Assembly: GCF_011303755.1 (NCBI RefSeq)
Contig: NZ_CP049885.1
Span: 1,594,001-1,658,000, forward strand
DNA from: Acidovorax sp. HDW3
GTDB lineage: Bacteria; Pseudomonadota; Gammaproteobacteria; Burkholderiales; Burkholderiaceae_C
Length of the DNA stretch: 64,000 nucleotides
Reading direction: 5' to 3'
Both the position numbers and the translations under genes were made by a program. How positions within the stretch are numbered: the stretch's first letter is position 1; each line of letters begins with the position of its first letter. Shown one piece after another: positions 19,507-32,726 of the stretch. Under the pieces are notes generated by a model. The model was not told where the DNA came from and made no database searches. It saw nothing but the letters and a program-made list of their open reading frames with translations.

Positions 19507-20771
19507 ACCGGCACCCCCTCTTTCTTGAACAAATCCCGGAACACGGGGTAGATCTCGCTCGCATCGGCCACCTTGCGCATCGCAAACTGCGGATACAGGG
19601 GCAGCAGCTGGGCGTATTCCTCCCACAGGTTTTGCTCCTCAGGGGCTACCTGCACGTAGGCAAAGTAGCGCACCAGGGGCAGGATCTTGTCCACCAGCAG
19701 GTTGCGGCAGTTGCCGCTGTCGTTGGTGAAGTTGTCGCCATCGCTGGCCTGGGCAACGTAGATATTCCAGTCGCCCACGGGGTAGCGTGCGCGCATGGTG
19801 TCAGCGAGCAGCTCCAGCGCACTGCTGACCACGGTGCCGCCGGTTTCCTGGGAGTGAAAAAATTCATCCTCACTCACTTCACTCGCCTGGGTGTGGTGAC
19901 GGATGAAAACGATGTCGATTTTTTCGTAATGCCGCGTCAAAAACAGGTACAGCAGAATGAAAAAACGCTTGGCCAGGTCTTTGCGCGCCTGGTCCATGGA
20001 GCCCGAGACGTCCATGACGCAAAACATCACCGCCTGGCTGTTGGGCACGGGCACCTTGGTGTGGGCACGAAAGCGCAGGTCGATGGGGTCGAGGTACGGC
20101 ACCCGCGCCACGCGCTCTTTCAGGGCCTGAATCTGGCGCTGCAGGGCGGCGGCCTCCTCGCTCGTGCCGTCGTCCTGCGCCAGCAGGGCATCGAGCTGCT
20201 GCTGCAGCTGCTGCCAGTGCTGCTGCGGCTGGCGGGTCAGGGCAATGCGCCGCCCCAGGGCGCCGCGCATGGTGCGCAGCAGCGCCAGGTTGTTGGGCGT
20301 GCCGTCGTGGTTGTAGCCGGCGCGGCGGTTCTTCCACTGCGGGTTGTCGCCCAGGTGCGTGCGCAGCAGACGCGGCAGCGCAAGGTCGTCAAAAAAGAGC
20401 TGCATGAACTCCTCTTTGGACAGGGTGAAGGTGAAGTCGTCCTCGCCTTCGCCGCTGTCGCTGGCCTGGCCACCGCGCCCGCCGGCGCCGCCCTCGGGGC
20501 GGGCAATGCGGTCGCCACGCACGTAGTCGCTGTTGCCTGGGTGCACCATGTCGCGCACCCCACCCCGGCCATGGTGAAAAACCGGCTCCTGGATGTTTTT
20601 CTTCGGGATGGTGATGTTCTCGGCCTGCTCGATGTGGCGGATATCGCGCTCGCCCACGGCGCGGCGCACGCTCTCGGTGATCTGCGCCTTGTAGCGGCGG
20701 ATGAAGCGTTCACGGTTGCCCACCGACTTGTTTTTGCCGGCGAGTCTGCGGTCGATGATTTGCATGGCCAT
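19503..20771 (-). CDS. yeaH: DUF444 protein YeaH, VWA-domain
   Basis: A 422-residue DUF444 protein. The N-terminal part is basic (DRRLAGKNKSVGNRERFIRR), followed by a Gly-rich stretch and a coiled coil of Gln/Leu/Glu. The C-terminal half is a von Willebrand A-type domain with the metal-binding MIDAS motif DVSGSMD. It is the middle gene of prkA-yeaH-spoVR, a cluster known in E. coli (yeaG-yeaH) for a role under nitrogen starvation. Confidence 0.95.
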   Translation of the reverse strand: MAMQIIDRRLAGKNKSVGNRERFIRRYKAQITESVRRAVGERDIRHIEQAENITIPKKNIQEPVFHHGRGGVRDMVHPGNSDYVRGDRIARPEGGAGGRGGQASDSGEGEDDFTFTLSKEEFMQLFFDDLALPRLLRTHLGDNPQWKNRRAGYNHDGTPNNLALLRTMRGALGRRIALTRQPQQHWQQLQQQLDALLAQDDGTSEEAAALQRQIQALKERVARVPYLDPIDLRFRAHTKVPVPNSQAVMFCVMDVSGSMDQARKDLAKRFFILLYLFLTRHYEKIDIVFIRHHTQASEVSEDEFFHSQETGGTVVSSALELLADTMRARYPVGDWNIYVAQASDGDNFTNDSGNCRNLLVDKILPLVRYFAYVQVAPEEQNLWEEYAQLLPLYPQFAMRKVADASEIYPVFRDLFKKEGVPV

Positions 20772-20804
20772 GGTGCTGCGCCCTCCCCTTGCCCGCAGGC
20801 GGTT

Positions 20805-22727
20805 TCAGCTGCTCTTGCGCACGCGCAGGTACCACTCGCACAGCAGGCGCACCTGCTTGGAGGTGTAGCCCTTGGATTCCATGCGGGTGACGAAATCTTC
20901 GTGCTTGCGCGCATCCTCGGCGCTGGCCTTGGCGTTGAAGCTGATGACGGGCAGCAGCTCCTCGGTGTTGGAGAACATTTTTTTCTCGATCACCAGGCGC
21001 AGCTTTTCATAGCTCGTCCAGGCCGGGTTTTTGCCCTGGTGGTTGGCGCGCGCACGCAGCACAAAGTTGACGATTTCGTTGCGAAAATCCTTGGGATTGG
21101 CAATGCCGGCGGGTTTTTCAATCTTCTCCAGCTCGGCATTGAGGGCGTTGCGATCAAATACTTCGCCGGTATCGGTGTCGCGGTATTCGCTGTCCTGAAT
21201 CCAATAGTCGGCATAGGTCACATAGCGGTCAAAAATGTTTTGCCCGTACTCGCTATAACTTTCAAGGTAAGCGGTTTGTATCTCTTTGCCGATGAACTCG
21301 GCGTAGCGCGGCGAGAGATATTCCTTGATAAATCCGGTGTATTTCGTCTCCAGCTCGGCCGGAAACTGCTCGCGCCCAATCTGCTGCTCCAGCACGTACA
21401 TCAGATGCACCGGGTTGGCCGCCACTTCGGTGCTGTCGTAGTTGAATACCTTGGACAAAATTTTGAAGGCAAAGCGCGTGGAGATGCCGCTCATGCCCTC
21501 ATCGACGCCGGCGTAGTCGCGGTACTCCTGGTAGCTCTTGGCGCGCGGATCGGTGTCTTTGAGGCTTTGCCCGTCATAGACCTTCATTTTGCTGAACAGG
21601 CTGGAGTTTTCCGACTCTTTCAGGCGCGTAAGAATGGCAAACTGCGCCATCATCTTGAGCGTGCCCGGCGCGCACACGGCCTGCGCGAGCGACGATTCCC
21701 GAATAAGCTTTTCGTAAATGCGAATTTCTTCGCTCACGCGCAGGCAGTACGGCACCTTGACGATATAGATGCGATCGAGAAACGCCTCGTTGTTCTTGTT
21801 GTTGCGAAATGCCTTCCACTCGCTCTCGTTGCTGTGCGCCAGCACCATGCCATCGAACGGAATGGCGCCAAAGCCCTCGGTGCCCTTGTAGTTACCCTCC
21901 TGCGTCGCCGTCAGCAGCGGGTGCAGCACTTTGATGGGGGCCTTGAACATTTCCACAAATTCAAGCAAACCCTGGTTGGCCAAACACAGGCCGCCCGAAT
22001 AACTGTAGGCGTCGGTATCGTCCTGGCCAAAATTTTCCAGCTGGCGAATATCGACCTTGCCCACCAGGCTGGAAATATCCTGGTTGTTCTCATCGCCCGG
22101 CTCGGTCTTGGCAATGGCGATCTGTTTCAAGATGCTGGGGTAGCGCTTGATGACGCGAAACTGGCGAATGTCGCCGCCGTATTCTTCGAGCCGCTTGACG
22201 GCCCAGGGCGAGAGCACGCGCGCCAGATAGCGCGGCGGAATGCCAAACTGCTCCTGCAGGATGGGGCCGTCCTCCTGCGGATCGAACAGGCCCAGGGGCG
22301 ACTCGTTCACCGGCGAGCCCTTGAGGGCGTAGAACGGCACCTTCTGCATCAGGTACTTGAGGCGCTCGGCAATCGAGCTTTTACCACCGCCCACGGGGCC
22401 GAGCAGGTAGAGGATTTGCTTGCGCTCCTCCAGCCCCTGCGCCGCGTGGCGGAAAAAGCTCACCACCTGCTCGATGGCGTCCTCCATGCCGTAGAACTCG
22501 GCAAAGGCCGGATAACGGCGGATGACTTTGTTGGCAAACAGGCGCGAGAGCTGCGGGTCGTTGCGCGTATCGAGCATCTCGGGCTCACCAATAGCGGCCA
22601 ACATGCGCTGCGCTGCCGTGGCGTACACCATGGGATCGCGCTTGCATTCCGCCAGGTACTCGTCAATCGACATTTCCTCTTCGCGCCCCCGCGCGTAACG
22701 TGCGGTGAAGTGGCTGATGGCGTCCAT
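20805..22727 (-). CDS. prkA: PrkA/YeaG serine protein kinase (AAA+)
   Basis: A 640-residue PrkA-family protein with an N-terminal AAA+ ATPase module and a C-terminal kinase-like domain. The P-loop is LLGPVGGGKSSIAERL. Family blocks include SPLGLFDPQEDGPILQEQFG and MVLAHSNESEWKAFRNNKNN. It heads the operon with yeaH and spoVR, 33 bases upstream of yeaH. Known relatives respond to starvation. No specific promoter was resolved in the 97-base gap behind it. Confidence 0.95.
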   Translation of the reverse strand: MDAISHFTARYARGREEEMSIDEYLAECKRDPMVYATAAQRMLAAIGEPEMLDTRNDPQLSRLFANKVIRRYPAFAEFYGMEDAIEQVVSFFRHAAQGLEERKQILYLLGPVGGGKSSIAERLKYLMQKVPFYALKGSPVNESPLGLFDPQEDGPILQEQFGIPPRYLARVLSPWAVKRLEEYGGDIRQFRVIKRYPSILKQIAIAKTEPGDENNQDISSLVGKVDIRQLENFGQDDTDAYSYSGGLCLANQGLLEFVEMFKAPIKVLHPLLTATQEGNYKGTEGFGAIPFDGMVLAHSNESEWKAFRNNKNNEAFLDRIYIVKVPYCLRVSEEIRIYEKLIRESSLAQAVCAPGTLKMMAQFAILTRLKESENSSLFSKMKVYDGQSLKDTDPRAKSYQEYRDYAGVDEGMSGISTRFAFKILSKVFNYDSTEVAANPVHLMYVLEQQIGREQFPAELETKYTGFIKEYLSPRYAEFIGKEIQTAYLESYSEYGQNIFDRYVTYADYWIQDSEYRDTDTGEVFDRNALNAELEKIEKPAGIANPKDFRNEIVNFVLRARANHQGKNPAWTSYEKLRLVIEKKMFSNTEELLPVISFNAKASAEDARKHEDFVTRMESKGYTSKQVRLLCEWYLRVRKSS

Positions 22728-22824
22728 AAATCCTCCTGTGACGATTGCGGCCTAGCGGTGCAATTCGTTGTAGCACCGGCGTGCTGCTTTGAACAGGGGA
22801 TTTATGGGGGCAACAGCGGGTGCT

Positions 22825-25251
<2,427 letters not shown>

Positions 25252-25360
25252 GGCAGGCAATTCAAAGCAGGTGGGGGTGGGCGCGCGAGTGTAGTGTGCA
25301 AGCGCTTCGCACAGCCACTCTGGGGTTTCTCCTTGATGCAAAACAGGCAAAACGCTCCCC

Positions 25361-25385
25361 GGAAGCCGTTAGACTCGCGGCTTCC
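25361..25385. promoter_or_regulatory. Inverted repeat in the livK leader
   Basis: GGAAGCCG and CGGCTTCC form an 8-bp inverted repeat around a 9-base centre containing TTAGACT, about 80 bases upstream of the livK-type gene and within the 212-base divergent gap with ygiQ. It could be an operator or leader hairpin; no regulator is suggested by the sequence. Confidence 0.4.
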
Positions 25386-25463
25386 GTTCGGGCGGGGCTG
25401 AGGAACCATAAGTTTCCGGTCAAGCGCCTTTTTTGTGTTCATTCAAGGTACCCAGGAGACACC

Positions 25464-26582
25464 ATGAATACCTCTTTTCGTATGAAAGCCGTGGTAGCAG
25501 CCATGGGCGCAGCAGGCGCCCTGTTCATGGCCGGCGCCCACGCACAAATCAAAATTGCGCTGGTCGGCCCCGCGACCGGCCCCGTGACCCAGTACGGTGA
25601 CATGGTCAAAGAAGGCGCCACGACCGCTGTTGAAATGGTCAACGCCGCCGGTGGTATCAATGGCAAGAAGGTCGAGCTCGTCGTCGTCGATGACGCTTGC
25701 GAACCCAAGCAGGGCCCGGTCGCTGCCAACCGCGTGATCAACGACAAGATCCATTACGTCGTCGGCCCCGTGTGCTCGGGCGCCACCATTGCCGCTGCCC
25801 CGATCTACAACAACGAAGGCGTGGTCGTCGTCACCCCGTCGGCCACCTCGCCGGCGCTGACCGAAGGCAAGAACTTCCACTTCATCTTCCGCACCATCGG
25901 CCGTGACGACCAGCAGGGCCCCGCCGCCGCCAAGTTCATCGCCGAGAAAGTCAAACCCAAAAAGGTTGCCGTTCTGCACGACAAGCAGTCCTACGGCCAG
26001 GGCATTGCCGCCTCCGTGCGTGACGACCTGAAGAAGGCCGGCATCAACGTCGCCCTGTTCGAAGGCATCAACGCCGGCGACAGCGACTACTCCGCCGTCA
26101 TCACCAAGCTCAAGAGCGCAGGCATCGATTTCGTCTACTACGGCGGCTACCACCCTGAAATGGGCCTGCTGCTGCGCCAAGCGGGCGAGCAGGGCCTGAA
26201 GGTCAAGATGATGGGCCCCGAGGGCGTGGGCAACCCCGAAGTCAACGCCATTGCCGGCCCCGCCGTCGAAGGCATGTTGCTGACACTGCCAGCCGACTTC
26301 TCGGCCAACCCCAAGAACGCCGCCATCGTCAAGGCCTTCAAGGACAAGAAGCGTGATGCTTCAGGTGCCTTCCAGCTGACTTCCTACGCAGCAGCGCAGG
26401 TCATCCTCGACAGCATCAAGGCCGTCGGTGACGATCCGGCCAAGGTGGCCGAGCACCTGCACAAGGCCACTTTCGAGACGCCTCTGGGCGCCATCAGCTG
26501 GAACAAGAGCGGCGACCTGAAGTCGTTCGATTTCCAGGTTTTCGAATGGCATAAGGACGGCACCAAAACGGTCGCCAAGTAA
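25464..26582 (+). CDS. livK: Branched-chain amino acid ABC transporter, substrate-binding protein
   Basis: A 372-residue periplasmic binding protein of the Leu/Ile/Val family. The signal peptide of about 27 residues ends AGAHA before QIKIALVGP. Family blocks include YGDMVKEGATTAVEMVNAAGG and VVGPVCSGATIAAAPIYN. CAGGAG lies six bases before the ATG. It heads the livKHMGF set, and a terminator-like hairpin follows it, as is usual when the binding protein is made in excess. The exact amino acid specificity cannot be read from sequence. Confidence 0.95.
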   Translation: MNTSFRMKAVVAAMGAAGALFMAGAHAQIKIALVGPATGPVTQYGDMVKEGATTAVEMVNAAGGINGKKVELVVVDDACEPKQGPVAANRVINDKIHYVVGPVCSGATIAAAPIYNNEGVVVVTPSATSPALTEGKNFHFIFRTIGRDDQQGPAAAKFIAEKVKPKKVAVLHDKQSYGQGIAASVRDDLKKAGINVALFEGINAGDSDYSAVITKLKSAGIDFVYYGGYHPEMGLLLRQAGEQGLKVKMMGPEGVGNPEVNAIAGPAVEGMLLTLPADFSANPKNAAIVKAFKDKKRDASGAFQLTSYAAAQVILDSIKAVGDDPAKVAEHLHKATFETPLGAISWNKSGDLKSFDFQVFEWHKDGTKTVAK

Positions 26583-26600
26583 GCGTTTTTCCCTCTCTGC

Positions 26601-26645
26601 CCCGACGCTCTCCCCACAAGGTTGAGGGCTGTCGGGGTTTTTCCG
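26601..26645 (+). terminator. Intrinsic terminator/attenuator between livK and livH
   Basis: CCCCGAC at 26601-26607 pairs with GTCGGGG at 26632-26638, with an inner CTCTCCCC/GGTTGAGGG arm, followed by TTTTT. It probably gives partial termination, so that the binding protein exceeds the permease genes. Confidence 0.8.
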
Positions 26646-26698
26646 TTTTTTTCAGGGTATCGCCCTTGTGATCCCAACTCTTTATCAAGAGGCCCAGG

Positions 26699-29650
<2,952 letters not shown>

Positions 29651-29654
<4 letters not shown>

Positions 29655-30373
29655 TGGCGCAGCCGCACCCCATGCTCGAATTCAAGGGCATCAGCACCCA
29701 CTACGGCGCCATCTGCGCCGTCAACAACGTCAGCCTGCACGTCAACCAGGGCGAGATCGTGACCCTGATCGGCTCCAACGGCGCCGGCAAGACCTCGCTC
29801 TTGATGACGCTTTGCGGCAACCCGCGTGCCAGCAGCGGCCACATCGTCTACGAAGGCGAGGACATCACCAACGCGCCCTCGCACCTCATCATGCGCAAGG
29901 GCATCGCCATCTCGCCCGAGGGGCGGCGCATCTTCCCGGCGCTGACCGTGATCGAGAACCTGCAGATGGGCGGCTTCTTCCAGAACAAGCTGGCCATCGA
30001 GGAAGGCATGGAGCACGCCTTCAAGCTCTTTCCGCGCCTGAAAGACCGTGCCCACCAGCGCGCCGGCACCATGAGCGGCGGTGAGCAGCAGATGCTGGCC
30101 ATTGGCCGCGCACTCATGAGCCGCCCGCGCCTGCTGCTGCTCGACGAGCCGACGCTGGGCCTGGCGCCGCTCATCATTGCGCAGATCTTCGAGATCATCC
30201 AGGCCATCCGCGCCAACGGCGTGACGGTGTTCCTGGTGGAGCAAAACGCCAACCGTGCGCTCTCCATCGCCGACCGGGGCTACGTGCTGGAGACCGGGCG
30301 CGTGGTACTCGAAGACACCGGCGCCAACCTGCTCACCAACCCCGAGGTGCGCAAGGCCTATCTCGGCCACTAA
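29651..30373 (+). CDS. livF: Branched-chain amino acid ABC transporter ATPase LivF
   Basis: A 240-residue second ATPase of the Liv importer. Walker A is GSNGAGKTSLL, the signature is TMSGGEQQMLAIGRAL, Walker B is LLLLDEPTLGLAP, and the switch is FLVEQNANRAL. The tandem ATG ATG start overlaps livG by four bases. It ends the transporter set. Confidence 0.96.
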
Positions 30374-30385
30374 AAGCCAAACGCC

Positions 30386-30976
30386 ATGGCGCAGACCCTG
30401 GCCGCTGCCGCGCACAGCGAGCTGATCATCAAGAAAAGCCGCTTCATCGGCTGCGTCCAGCCCATGGCCGACCGCGCCAGCGCCCAGGCCGTGGTCGATG
30501 GGCTGCGCCGCGAGCACCCCGGCGCCGCCCATGTGTGCTGGGCGCTGCTCGCAGGCGGTCAGTCGGCCGCCGTCGATGACGGCGAGCCCAGCGGCACCGC
30601 CGGGCGCCCCATGCTCGACGTGCTGCGCCACCAGGATCTCGAAGGCGTGCTGGCCACCGTGGTGCGCTACTTCGGCGGCGTCAAGCTCGGCGCTGGCGGC
30701 CTGGTGCGCGCCTACACCGACTGCGTGGCGCAAGCGCTGCTTTTGGCCGACAAGATCACCTTGCAGCGCCAGCACACCTTGCGCTGCCAGGTGCCCTACG
30801 CCCTCGAAGGTCTGCTGCGGCGCGAAATTACCGCTGCCGGCGCCGAACTGCTGGCGGTGGAGCACGGCTCCTTGGTGGCGCTGCAATGGCGCCTGCCCGA
30901 GACAGCCGCCAGCGCCATGGTGGTGCGCCTGAACGACGCCGGCCAGGGGCGCATCGCCTGGTGCGAACCGGCGTAA
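30386..30976 (+). CDS. yigZ: YigZ/IMPACT family protein
   Basis: A 196-residue YigZ-family protein. The N-terminal UPF0029 domain has KKSRFIGCVQPM, AVDDGEPSGTAGRPMLDVL and VVRYFGGVKLGAGGLVRAY, followed by the small C-terminal ferredoxin-like domain. In eukaryotes IMPACT regulates GCN2; the bacterial role is unclear. It follows livF by 12 bases and may be read through from the liv operon. Confidence 0.9.
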   Translation: MAQTLAAAAHSELIIKKSRFIGCVQPMADRASAQAVVDGLRREHPGAAHVCWALLAGGQSAAVDDGEPSGTAGRPMLDVLRHQDLEGVLATVVRYFGGVKLGAGGLVRAYTDCVAQALLLADKITLQRQHTLRCQVPYALEGLLRREITAAGAELLAVEHGSLVALQWRLPETAASAMVVRLNDAGQGRIAWCEPA

Positions 30977-31050
30977 CCGGATAAGCGCATAGCCTCAAGA
31001 TTGAAGCGCCAGTTGCCGATAACCTGCCCATCTATTGCCAGGAGTTTTTC

Positions 31051-31254
31051 ATGGACGTCAGCCTCTCCAACGCCATCATGCACACCGCCAACGCCCTGCA
31101 GCAAAGCAAAACTGCCGACGCCGTACAGGTGGCGGTGCTCAAAAAATCCATGGACGTGCAAAAAACCGCAGCCGCTACCTTGCTGCAGGCCCTGCCCCAG
31201 CCGCCGCTGGCGAGCAGCGGCACGCTGGGCACGCAGGTCAACACCTTTGCATAA
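31051..31254 (+). CDS. YjfB-type putative motility protein
   Basis: A 67-residue protein starting MDVSLSNAI and containing VAVLKKSMDVQKTAAATLLQ, the pattern of the small YjfB putative motility family. AGGAG is seven bases before the ATG. Family members often sit near flagellar genes, but no flagellar operon is in the window. The function is not established. Confidence 0.8.
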   Translation: MDVSLSNAIMHTANALQQSKTADAVQVAVLKKSMDVQKTAAATLLQALPQPPLASSGTLGTQVNTFA

Positions 31255-31275
31255 ACATCGCGCAGCGGCGACAGC

Positions 31276-32208
31276 TCACAGCTTGCGCCGCACCGCCAGG
31301 TAGCGCGCCTCATTGGTCACGTTGGCAGCACTGGCAAACTTGGAAGTCAGCAGCGGTTCGAGCTTGCTGGCCCGCTCTGCCGGGTTCGGGTGGGTGGAGA
31401 ACAGCATCTGAAAATTCACGTCGCTGCCCGAGCCACTGGCGGCGTACATCTTGAGCACCGAAGGCAGGCCATCAGCACGGTAGCCGGCGCGTGCAGCGTA
31501 GAGCAGCGCTTGGCGGTCGGCGTCAAACTCGTCAGATTGATCCAGCCCCTTGGCGTAGAGGTTGCGCACGGCGTTGACCATGGCTGCCGTCATCGCCCCA
31601 TTGCTCGTTTGCGTCTGGATGATGCCCCCCGCTATTTGCGCCCAGCCGCCCTTCTTCAAGGCCGCCAGGTAGTGCCCGCGCACCACATGCGCCACCTCGT
31701 GCGCCAGCACCCCGGCCAATTCGGCCTCGTTCTTGAGCTGGCGCAGCAGGCCCACGGTGACGAACACATAGCCCCCCGGCGTGGCGTAGGCGTTGACGGC
31801 GTCCGAATCAATGATGCCAAAGCGCCAGGCGAATTGAATGGCGCGCCCGTCCTTGTCCTTGGGTGGCTCCGCCTGCAGCGCCACCCACCAGCCGATCTGG
31901 TTGACGTAGCGCTGCGCCATGTCGTTGCGCAGCAGCGGGCGCGCGCCCAGCAGCACCGAAGAAAACTCCTGCCCCAGCGCGTGCTGCTCCTGCGGCGAGT
32001 AATCTTTAAAGGCCGCAGAGGCGCCACCGATGACATCTTGAATGCCGTTGGCCATGCCCGAGCCGCCGCCACCGCCGCCGCCGCCGCCACCCAGGGCAGA
32101 GGCCAGATTGCCCATCTGGCCAACGTTGGGCATGGTCTCGCAACCCGAGAGCAGCGCGCCACTGAGCGCCACAGCGGCCAGGAAGGGGTACAAAGCACGC
32201 TTTTTCAT
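31276..32208 (-). CDS. M48-family metalloprotease lipoprotein
   Basis: A 310-residue secreted zinc protease. The lipobox LSGC places the lipidated Cys at 23, so it is anchored in the envelope. A run of ten glycines lies at about 40-49. The zinc motif is LAHEVAHVVRGH (His170, Glu171, His174), and a downstream Glu is in SDEFDADRQAL. The family includes LoiP/BepA-type quality-control proteases, and the end STHPNPAERASKLEPLL is typical. It is the last gene of the operon and overlaps the SH3 gene by four bases. Confidence 0.92.
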   Translation of the reverse strand: MKKRALYPFLAAVALSGALLSGCETMPNVGQMGNLASALGGGGGGGGGGSGMANGIQDVIGGASAAFKDYSPQEQHALGQEFSSVLLGARPLLRNDMAQRYVNQIGWWVALQAEPPKDKDGRAIQFAWRFGIIDSDAVNAYATPGGYVFVTVGLLRQLKNEAELAGVLAHEVAHVVRGHYLAALKKGGWAQIAGGIIQTQTSNGAMTAAMVNAVRNLYAKGLDQSDEFDADRQALLYAARAGYRADGLPSVLKMYAASGSGSDVNFQMLFSTHPNPAERASKLEPLLTSKFASAANVTNEARYLAVRRKL

Positions 32209-32726
32209 GGCTGGGCTCCGTCGTAGGGGGCAAAGGACTGGACCTGGAGCTTGCCGTTCTTGGCAAACTGCTGCGCCTGGGCGGCGGTGGCGGCAAAGCT
32301 CTCCATGCGCTGCACTTCAGCCGGTGCTGGCTGGGCATTGGCCAGCTGCTCGGCCGTCAGGCCGCGCGTGCCGGTGGTGGCCGTGGGCCGGTTGCTGCTG
32401 GCGCTGAAAACGCCCGACAGGCCGGTGAGCGGGTTTTGCGCTGCCGGCGCCGCCGTGCTCAGGGCGCGCACATGGGTACTGCGCAGCCAACCCTCCTGGC
32501 CCTGCACCTGCACGCGCAGCCAGCCGCCGCGCACCTCCAGCTGCTGCACCATGGTGCCTACGGTGAGCGAGACCAGGTTTTTGGCATTGAGCGCCGGGCC
32601 CGCACGCAGCTCCGTGGCGGTGGACACTTGCAGCGATTGGGCACAGGCCCAACTGGCCGCCGTGGCCAGCAGGCCAGCAGCGAACAGCCGCTTCAGGGGC
32701 CGTGCAATCAGGGGTAGAGCAATCAT
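32205..32726 (-). CDS. Periplasmic SH3-domain protein
   Basis: A 173-residue protein with a signal peptide (LFAAGLLATAASWACAQ) and one bacterial SH3 domain at about 33-88 (ATELRAGPALNAKNLVSLTV, GGWLRVQVQGQEGWLRSTHV). The remaining half is low-complexity Ala/Thr/Gln. Such domains often bind peptidoglycan or protein partners. It overlaps the genes on both sides by four bases, so it is translationally coupled to the cyclase and the protease. Confidence 0.82.
   Translation of the reverse strand: MIALPLIARPLKRLFAAGLLATAASWACAQSLQVSTATELRAGPALNAKNLVSLTVGTMVQQLEVRGGWLRVQVQGQEGWLRSTHVRALSTAAPAAQNPLTGLSGVFSASSNRPTATTGTRGLTAEQLANAQPAPAEVQRMESFAATAAQAQQFAKNGKLQVQSFAPYDGAQP

Noticed and set aside
20141-20260. 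GCTGC-rich tandem-looking stretch in yeaH
   Set aside because: It is codon bias in a Gln/Leu coiled coil, not a DNA repeat array.
32072-32096. GCC/CCG trinucleotide run in the M48 gene
   Set aside because: It encodes a polyglycine linker; noted in the gene entry but not a separate element.
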